This document shows positions 6,136 through 9,880 of a stretch of DNA of 9,880 bases, one piece after another. This DNA is from Candidatus Kerfeldbacteria bacterium. Its GTDB lineage: Bacteria > Patescibacteriota > Patescibacteriia > SBBC01 > CAIJZX01. The stretch is from contig JACRFO010000008.1 of NCBI GenBank assembly GCA_016217865.1, forward strand, positions 1 to 9,880, given 5' to 3'. The notes under the pieces were generated by a model. It did not search any database. It saw only the letters and a program-made list of their open reading frames with translations, and was not told the DNA's origin. The translations under genes were made by a program, and so were the position numbers. Every line of letters starts with the position of its first letter. The first letter of the stretch is position 1.

Positions 6136-7179
6136 TTAAGCTCCGGGCGCCGGGGGCTGAACGGCCGGCGGGGGAGTTCGACCTTTTGTTTCTTGATGAT
6201 TATTAGCGAAGCAGACGAGATCCTTAGCCCACTCATCAATGACTTCCTTGACGTCGGCGGCGGTGACTGTTGGGCGGGGATCAGTGCTCTTCGTTTTGAT
6301 AACGTTCAGGCGAACCTTCGCTCCGGCTTCATCCATAGCGTCAATAGCCTTATCAGGGAAGTGCCGATCCTTCAAGCAAATATCGGACAACTCGACCGCG
6401 GCTTTGAGCGCCGAGTCGTCGATCTTCACCTGGTGGTGTTGTTCGTACCGGCTGCGCAATCCCTGCAGGATGCTAAACGTTTCTTCCTTGGTCGGTTCAT
6501 TGACGACGACTGGTTGGAAGCGCCGTTCGAGCGTAACGTCCTGCATAATGTACCTCTCGTATTCAACTTGGGTTGTCGCACCAATCGCTTGGAGTTCTCC
6601 ACGCGCGAGGGCTGGCTTGAGGATATCGGCAGCATCAATTGCACCAGAGGCTTCACCGGCTTCAGCCAGAGTGTGGAGTTCATCAATGAACAGGATAATC
6701 TGCCGTTCGGAAGCGATAACTTCATCGAGGATGCCTTTGAGTCGCTTTTCGAATTCACCGCGATACTTCGTACCAGCGACGAGTCCAGAAAGGTCGAGGG
6801 CGAGAATTCGTTTACCTTTGATCGGATCAGGGACGTCACCGGTGGCGATCAGATTCGCCAGCCCCTCGACGATTGCTGTTTTTCCGACACCAGAGTTGCC
6901 GACCAGGACGGCGTTATTCTTCGTCCGCCGGGACAGGATTTGGATGACCCGTTCAATCTCGGATGTTCGGCCGACGACTGGGTCGAGTTTCTTCTGGCGC
7001 GCTAAATCAGTTAGGTCCTGCGAGTACAGCATTAAGACCGACCCGCGAACGCGTTGCTTGTTTGTTTCGCGGTAGAGGATGATGCCAAAAGTGAGGAAGA
7101 CGGTAGCGAACACTAATAGTGTCACCCAGCCGGAGGGCGTACTGATCGTATCGAAAAAGCCGCTGAAGTTTGAAAGCAT
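6136..7179 (-). CDS. Membrane-anchored ClpA/B/C-type AAA+ ATPase, D1 domain only
   Basis: A 347-residue protein with one N-terminal membrane helix (about 18-36, followed by basic RETNKQRVR) and one AAA+ module of the Clp/Hsp100 D1 type. Visible: 'LARQKKLDPVVGR' entry motif (59-71), Walker A GNSGVGKT (94-101), Tyr pore loop in KYRGEFEKR (138-146), Walker B with catalytic Glu in LFIDE (163-167), sensor 1 IGATT (199-203), paired arginines in LERRFQPV (R219/R220), and sensor 2 region HFPDKAIDAMDEA (273-285). The tail is proline-rich (about 334-346). The Clp N-domain, middle domain and second ATPase domain are all absent, so the usual ClpP-docking loop, which lies in D2, is missing. Full-length ClpC/ClpB has about 800-870 residues. 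The ORF ends with a normal stop followed by another gene of the operon, so I read this as a stable short form rather than a broken gene. A pore-threading role at the membrane is inferred. The ATG is three bases after the stop of the 46-residue gene. Confidence 0.92.
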   Translation of the reverse strand: MLSNFSGFFDTISTPSGWVTLLVFATVFLTFGIILYRETNKQRVRGSVLMLYSQDLTDLARQKKLDPVVGRTSEIERVIQILSRRTKNNAVLVGNSGVGKTAIVEGLANLIATGDVPDPIKGKRILALDLSGLVAGTKYRGEFEKRLKGILDEVIASERQIILFIDELHTLAEAGEASGAIDAADILKPALARGELQAIGATTQVEYERYIMQDVTLERRFQPVVVNEPTKEETFSILQGLRSRYEQHHQVKIDDSALKAAVELSDICLKDRHFPDKAIDAMDEAGAKVRLNVIKTKSTDPRPTVTAADVKEVIDEWAKDLVCFANNHQETKGRTPPPAVQPPAPGA

Positions 7180-7182
7180 AGG

Positions 7183-7323
7183 TTACCAGTTGTACATCGT
7201 TGCGAGCCAAGCGAACGCTGCTAACGATAACGTTCCGATCCCAACGGCAATGACGAAGATCACCGATACGCGGGTAGCCGTGCCGGTCTTGGTCGTGGTC
7301 AGTGTCTCGCGTTGGGTGTTCAT
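7183..7323 (-). CDS. 46-residue single-helix membrane microprotein
   Basis: A short ORF with ATG at 7323-7321 and TAA at 7185-7183. The sequence begins MNTQRETLTTTKTGTATR and has one hydrophobic helix of about 23 residues (20-42, from VSVIFVIAVGIG to AAFAWLA), ending MYNW. The start is four bases after the stop of the CorA-like gene, and the stop is three bases before the ATG of the AAA+ gene. It therefore fills the 148-base space between its neighbours almost exactly, which is the main argument that it is real. There is no Shine-Dalgarno; translation by coupling to the upstream gene is likely. The polar Thr-rich N-terminus with Arg next to the helix suggests the N-terminus is cytoplasmic. 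The family is unknown. Confidence 0.68.
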   Translation of the reverse strand: MNTQRETLTTTKTGTATRVSVIFVIAVGIGTLSLAAFAWLATMYNW

Positions 7324-7327
7324 ACGA

Positions 7328-7996
7328 TTACGGTCGGACGGCGAGGGTGATGAGAACGGTCACGACGACCACCACCGAGACAGCCGCGTAACCGCCGAGG
7401 ATCCGCATCGGTTGGTAGCGCGGGGGAGTGCTGACTGGTGCTGTCCGAGTTCGGTTGAGTTGTCCGAGCTGATGCGTCAGTAAGACGAGATCGGCTCGCT
7501 CCTGGTCACCAGCCACGCCAATCGTCCCAGCGATCTGTTGGAGAGTCTTGAGTGCCGTGACATTCGCGGCGGTGAGTTGGGAAAACGACGGGGGTGTCGC
7601 CGAGACTTCGCGGTGTCGGAGGGCAATCTGCCGTAGGCAGGAGGCGAGAAGGACGAGCGGCGTTCGCTGGTCGAGGGCGAACTGTTCCGCCTGGAGATGT
7701 TTGAAATCGGCTTCCAGGTCATGCTCGGGTGTGTCGCCTAAGATGACGAGTCGTTGAGCGTCGATAAAGACCTTGATATCGCTCATGGTGGCGGTCCGAG
7801 TCGATGGCCAAAGCAAGGTCAGGAACGCGTAGTGACCGTAGCTGGTGGCAGTCGATCGTTCGGCCACGCGCAAAACCGCTTCAAGATCGAGCGGGTGGAA
7901 ATGGAAACGATGACCGAGTTCGGCCACATCTTTGTCAGTCGGCGAAGGCGCGAAGACGAGATGCGTGGCGGCCGATTGCAGCTCACGGAGAGACAT
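7328..7996 (-). CDS. CorA-like protein with one C-terminal helix and no GMN pore motif
   Basis: A 222-residue protein. Residues about 23-88 follow the cytoplasmic domain of CorA-family Mg2+/Co2+ channels: an 'LGHRFHFHPLDLEAVL' helix, then 'TATSYGHYAFLTLLWP', then a strand pair 'MSDIKVFIDAQRLVILGD'. Compare the CorA pattern of LHPL.xED, ExYxxYxFLxL and the FLxxNxLITV strand. A helical region follows (about 92-182). A Pro/Thr-rich linker then leads to one membrane helix at about 201-220, ending ITLAVRP. Known CorA proteins have two helices with a Gly-Met-Asn motif at the pore mouth; neither the second helix nor GMN is present here, and the length is about 100 residues short. It is unlikely to conduct ions by itself. 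It is the first gene of the four-gene operon. The ATG at 7996 gives a leader of about 25 bases from the predicted promoter, with no Shine-Dalgarno. Confidence 0.78.
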   Translation of the reverse strand: MSLRELQSAATHLVFAPSPTDKDVAELGHRFHFHPLDLEAVLRVAERSTATSYGHYAFLTLLWPSTRTATMSDIKVFIDAQRLVILGDTPEHDLEADFKHLQAEQFALDQRTPLVLLASCLRQIALRHREVSATPPSFSQLTAANVTALKTLQQIAGTIGVAGDQERADLVLLTHQLGQLNRTRTAPVSTPPRYQPMRILGGYAAVSVVVVVTVLITLAVRP

Positions 7997-8027
7997 ATGG
8001 ATTGTTTATTTTTCTTTTGTTACTGCT

Positions 8028-8056
8028 ATTTTAGCACACTTTGAGCGAAAAGTCAA
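8028..8056 (-). promoter_or_regulatory. Promoter of the four-gene membrane operon
   Basis: On the - strand, TTGACT (8056-8051), a 17-base spacer ending TGTGC, then TAAAAT (8033-8028). Both boxes are near consensus, and an extended -10 TG is present. Transcription would start near 8021, about 25 bases before the ATG at 7996. The -35 lies only about 7 bases past the T-rich tail of the terminator of the upstream lipoprotein cassette, so the two units are insulated within a very short space. Confidence 0.8.
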
Positions 8057-8063
8057 CTGCCGG

Positions 8064-8103
8064 AAGAAAAGAATGAGGGCGGAGCGCTTGCGCGATCCGC
8101 CCT
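8064..8103 (-). terminator. Intrinsic terminator of the lipoprotein cassette
   Basis: On the - strand, AGGGCGGA (8103-8096), a 12-base loop region able to form an inner GCGC/GCGC pairing, and TCCGCCCT (8083-8076). The T-rich CATTCTTTTCTT follows (8075-8064). It lies 36 bases after the TGA of the 180-residue gene. Confidence 0.8.
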
Positions 8104-8139
8104 GAGGTTGTGCGTGTCTCGACGAACGGTGCGAGACGA

Positions 8140-8682
8140 TCACCGCGGGCCGCGGGTGTAGACCCAGCGCGGGTTGAGCTCCCGCGTGCCGACGACTCGT
8201 TCGCCCTGCTGCCACACGTAGTACGTGACCTCGATGTGGAGCGGGTGAGCGCCATTGTCGCCGGGGTTCGGCACCCAGCCCTGCCAGTGCGGCCGACCCA
8301 TCGGCTGCCAGTCGCCGTCGTCGAACTTGTACCGCATGCTGGTGACCCAGCCATTCGGAACGACGCGGATGGCGCAACCGCCCTCGGTTGAGTTCAGCTG
8401 GAAGCTCCGGCCGAACGCGACCCAGGAACCGGTCGCCGTCTGCCGCTGGAGCCGGGTGTCGGTCAGGATCATCCCGAACACGCGGTCGAGTTCGAGCTGC
8501 GCGTCGACGGTGACCTGGTCGGGGGCGACGTGAACCTGCGCGGAGGCGACGGGAATCGGCGGAGCGGGCGGCGGCGTGCCGACCGGACCGTGGGGGCTCC
8601 CGCCCTCGTAGATGTAGTCGAGGCAGCCCGTCAGAAGCGGCGTGGCCGCGACGACCAGCAGAACGACGAACAGTCGGCGCAT
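8140..8682 (-). CDS. Predicted lipoprotein of unknown family, 180 residues
   Basis: The N-terminus MRRLFVVLLVVAATPLLTGC is a textbook lipoprotein signal: two Arg, a hydrophobic core and a lipobox LTGC with the lipidated Cys at 20. The mature protein starts with a Gly/Pro-rich linker (about 26-46), which would hold the domain away from the membrane. A single domain of about 130 residues follows, rich in Trp, Tyr and alternating polar/hydrophobic strands (for example VTSMRYKFDDGDWQPMG and LHIEVTYYVWQQGERVVG). This suggests a beta-sandwich or Ig-like fold; I recognise no family. Only one Cys besides the lipobox is seen (in EGGCAIRV). It is the second gene of a two-gene operon, 13 bases after the stop of the first, with AAGGAGG placed 8 bases before the ATG. 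The gene is GC-rich, unlike most neighbours. Confidence 0.8.
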   Translation of the reverse strand: MRRLFVVLLVVAATPLLTGCLDYIYEGGSPHGPVGTPPPAPPIPVASAQVHVAPDQVTVDAQLELDRVFGMILTDTRLQRQTATGSWVAFGRSFQLNSTEGGCAIRVVPNGWVTSMRYKFDDGDWQPMGRPHWQGWVPNPGDNGAHPLHIEVTYYVWQQGERVVGTRELNPRWVYTRGPR

Positions 8683-8690
8683 CGGGTGTC

Positions 8691-8697
8691 CCTCCTT
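8691..8697 (-). promoter_or_regulatory. Strong ribosome binding site for the 180-residue lipoprotein
   Basis: AAGGAGG on the - strand, 8 bases before the ATG at 8682. It overlaps the TAA stop of the preceding gene (TAAGGAGG), so translation of the two genes is probably coupled. Such full Shine-Dalgarno matches occur in this window only in the GC-rich cassette. Confidence 0.85.
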
Positions 8698-9223
8698 ACG
8701 GGGTGGTGGTGACCGGCACGACGATCTTCGCCGCGCCGCTGACCTTGATGGACGTGTTGTCGCTGACCGCGATCTCGTTGACGAGCGGACCGGTCGGACG
8801 GGCGCGGGACTGGTTGTAGCCGCCCGGGCCGTAGACGATCAAGGCGTCGTAGTCGTTGCCGTTGTAGTGGGCATCGCCGTAGACGCTGTTGATGTCGATG
8901 CCGAAGTCCGCGACCATCGTCCGCTGATCATTGTTGCGACAGATCTGGACGTGGTAGCTCCGGCTGTGGACGTAGTACGACTGCCAGCCGCCGTTGTGGT
9001 CGAACCGCTTCCAACCGAAGTCCTCGCGCGCGTCGTCGGTGAAGACGCGAATGAGGTCATCGTTGTCGGTCAGGTTCGTGCAGCCGAGGTAGTACTTCTT
9101 CTCGTCCGGGGACGGGGCGACGATCTTCCTGACGCCATCCCAATCACACTTGGCGCCGACGAGCGTGCCCAGGACCAGCAGTCCGAGGCACAGACGGGCG
9201 ATGGAACGAGCGATCTGGTGCAT
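8696..9223 (-). CDS. Predicted secreted protein of unknown family, 175 residues
   Basis: An N-terminal signal peptide (about 1-24: MHQIARSIAR, a hydrophobic LCLGLLVLGTLVG core, probable cleavage at VGA before KCDWDG). The mature part has three cysteines (26, 48, 95), many Asp/Asn, Tyr and Trp, and a Gly/Asn/Tyr-rich middle (YGDAHYNGNDYDALIVYGPGGYNQ, split here by residues about 115-137). It looks like a small beta-rich extracellular domain. The Lys before Cys26 argues against a lipobox, so it may be soluble rather than lipidated, although a non-canonical lipobox cannot be excluded. It is the first gene of the two-gene cassette. The ATG at 9223 has AAGGAGG 7 bases upstream and a consensus promoter about 77 bases before it. 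I do not recognise a family or function. Confidence 0.78.
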   Translation of the reverse strand: MHQIARSIARLCLGLLVLGTLVGAKCDWDGVRKIVAPSPDEKKYYLGCTNLTDNDDLIRVFTDDAREDFGWKRFDHNGGWQSYYVHSRSYHVQICRNNDQRTMVADFGIDINSVYGDAHYNGNDYDALIVYGPGGYNQSRARPTGPLVNEIAVSDNTSIKVSGAAKIVVPVTTTP

Positions 9224-9230
9224 CTCTTCT

Positions 9231-9237
9231 CCTCCTT
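9231..9237 (-). promoter_or_regulatory. Strong ribosome binding site for the 175-residue secreted protein
   Basis: AAGGAGG on the - strand, inside a longer purine run (AGAAGGAGGAGAAGAG), 7 bases before the ATG at 9223. It fixes the start. Confidence 0.85.
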
Positions 9238-9306
9238 CTGTCCTCGACGCGGTGCGTGAGAACGGCTATAGAAAACGGTGACGGGAAGTCGGGTATGAGA
9301 CCACCC

Positions 9307-9335
9307 GTTCTATCACATTTTCAATTTTTTGTCAA
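9307..9335 (-). promoter_or_regulatory. Promoter of the lipoprotein cassette
   Basis: On the - strand, a perfect TTGACA (9335-9330), a 17-base A-rich spacer ending TGTGA (extended -10), then TAGAAC (9312-9307). Start of transcription is expected near 9300, leaving a leader of about 77 bases. The leader begins with a possible small hairpin (CGGGT, eight bases, ACCCG). It faces away from the promoter of the gene at 9371, and the two share the AT-rich spacer. Confidence 0.82.
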
Positions 9336-9353
9336 GACCTAAGTTGTGCATTG

Positions 9354-9362
9354 TGCTATACT
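9354..9362 (+). promoter_or_regulatory. Extended -10 promoter of the gene at 9371, probably leaderless
   Basis: TGC (9354-9356) followed by TATACT (9357-9362), the same form as at 1902-1910. Only eight bases separate the box from the ATG at 9371, so transcription would start at about 9369 and the mRNA would have essentially no leader. No -35 at normal spacing is seen; TTGTCA at 9329-9334 is 22 bases away and overlaps the divergent TTGACA. Confidence 0.65.
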
Positions 9363-9370
9363 ATTGACGT

Positions 9371-9778
9371 ATGGCTGATGTTCAACAGACGCCTGAAGTC
9401 ACCCCCTCGAACCGACCGGTCCCAACGGATGGTTTATCATGGACGCCGCACGACAGCCTGACGACCCCAGTCGTGGCGTCGTTGTCGGATCTCGATCTCT
9501 TACGGCGGCGGATCGAAGACATCTTAGCCGAAGGTTTAGAGAAAACATTCCGGTCATTACCAGCAGCGGAACAGTCCCGCTTCAAAACCGTTGGTGAACA
9601 AGCTGCGGTTCGGCTCACGAGCGAGGTGAAACATCGGACACCGCGACTTGAACGGTTGATTATGATCGTCCAATCGTGGCTCCGGCTGATCCCGAACCTC
9701 AATCCGTATTACCTTGAACAGGAAGCGAAAATCAAAGTGGAAAAAATTCTGATGATGACTCATCCGCCAGTGACATGA
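9371..9778 (+). CDS. Conserved-looking small cytoplasmic protein of unknown function, 135 residues
   Basis: There is no signal peptide and no membrane helix. The polar, Pro/Thr-rich N-terminus (about 1-35) looks disordered. The rest is helical, with a charged segment (SLSDLDLLRRRIEDILAEGL, 37-56) and a C-terminal motif 'LIPNLNPYYLEQEAKIKVEKIL'-like region (about 106-127). From memory, short proteins with an 'LRLIPxxNxxxLEQEAKIK' end occur in CPR genomes just before a membrane protein with a DUF87/TraM-type ATPase domain; I cannot check this here. The ATG at 9371 is fixed by the extended -10 promoter. The TGA stop overlaps the next start by four bases (ATGA), so the two genes are translationally coupled. 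Confidence 0.78.
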   Translation: MADVQQTPEVTPSNRPVPTDGLSWTPHDSLTTPVVASLSDLDLLRRRIEDILAEGLEKTFRSLPAAEQSRFKTVGEQAAVRLTSEVKHRTPRLERLIMIVQSWLRLIPNLNPYYLEQEAKIKVEKILMMTHPPVT

Positions 9779-9880
9779 CCGAGTCGTTGCCATTTTCGAC
9801 GTTGATCATCGTGCTCGTTTCGGTACTCCTCGTGGCCGGAGTAGCGATACTCTTCTTCTTGCGGGCCCAACACCACGCCC
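9775..9880 (+). CDS. Start of a membrane protein, 3' end outside window
   Basis: The ATG at 9775 overlaps the TGA of the previous gene (ATGA) and the frame stays open to the window end, 35 residues. After MTESLPF comes one strongly hydrophobic helix (about 8-29, STLIIVLVSVLLVAG to AILFFL), then RAQHHA. The positive residue after the helix suggests the main part of the protein is cytoplasmic. The rest lies outside, so no function can be given. A membrane-anchored ATPase (DUF87/TraM-like) is a guess from remembered CPR gene order. Confidence 0.7.
   Translation, partial: MTESLPFSTLIIVLVSVLLVAGVAILFFLRAQHHA

Larger units (their letters stand above)
8057..9300 (-). other. GC-rich cassette with two exported-protein genes
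   Basis: From just left of the terminator at 8064 to about 9300 the base composition is plainly richer in G+C than on either side. As a hand-counted sample, positions 8401-8460 have 44 G+C of 60, against 32 of 60 for 2101-2160. It contains one promoter, two genes with strong Shine-Dalgarno sequences, and one terminator, all on the - strand. Codons end mostly in G or C. No integrase, transposase, direct repeat or tRNA flanks are visible, so acquisition by transfer is inferred from composition and signal style only. Confidence 0.55.

Noticed and set aside
5983..7005. 340-residue open frame on the + strand opposite the AAA+ gene
   Set aside because: The - strand carries every Clp D1 motif. The + frame has no recognisable domain and would cross the 72-residue gene.
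9146..9160. Lipobox in the 175-residue secreted protein (GAKC, Cys26)
   Set aside because: Lys at the -1 position is not accepted in a normal lipobox; a signal peptidase I site at VGA fits better.
1..9880. tRNA or rRNA genes, CRISPR arrays, insertion sequences, replication origin
   Set aside because: I looked for cloverleaf-like arms, regular spaced repeats, transposase motifs with terminal repeats and DnaA-box clusters and saw none.

Overview
This window looks like a piece of a Patescibacteria (CPR) chromosome or a similarly reduced bacterium. The evidence is indirect: single housekeeping genes (dnaJ, a tRNA-dihydrouridine synthase, cysS) are mixed with small membrane proteins of unrecognised family; intergenic gaps are very short; several genes have a good -10 box only 6 to 9 bases before the start codon and no Shine-Dalgarno sequence; and a secreted DUF5666-like protein is present. 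TGA is used as a stop, so this is not one of the UGA=Gly lineages. Placement below this level is not possible by eye.

Layout, left to right. (1) 3-719, + strand: 3' part of a membrane protein gene cut by the window edge. (2) 737-1869, +: a perfect CIRCE operator laid over the promoter of a complete dnaJ. (3) 1882-2532, +: a consensus promoter and a five-helix membrane protein. (4) 2570-3392, +: a hairpin, a secreted protein with two DUF5666-like repeats, and a palindromic terminator. That terminator lies on the stop codon of the convergent dus gene. (5) 5806 down to 3372, - strand: the cysS-dus operon, a tRNA-charging enzyme followed by a tRNA-modifying enzyme. (6) 8056 down to 5820, -: one promoter, four closely packed genes and one terminator. 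The genes encode a CorA-like protein without the pore motif, a 46-residue single-helix protein, a membrane-anchored ClpA/B/C-type AAA+ module with only the first ATPase domain, and a 72-residue single-helix protein. Every product has one predicted membrane segment. (7) 9335 down to 8064, -: a visibly GC-richer cassette with its own consensus promoter, two secreted or lipoprotein genes with strong Shine-Dalgarno sites, and a terminator. (8) 9354-9880, +: a divergent promoter, a 135-residue protein, and the start of a membrane protein overlapping it by ATGA.

The most interesting unit is region 6, which could be a previously undescribed small membrane complex built around a tethered Clp D1 ATPase. 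Region 7 is the best candidate for a recently acquired cassette. The rest is mostly ordinary housekeeping, with good regulatory detail: CIRCE control of dnaJ, probable leaderless transcripts, and terminators that can be read directly.
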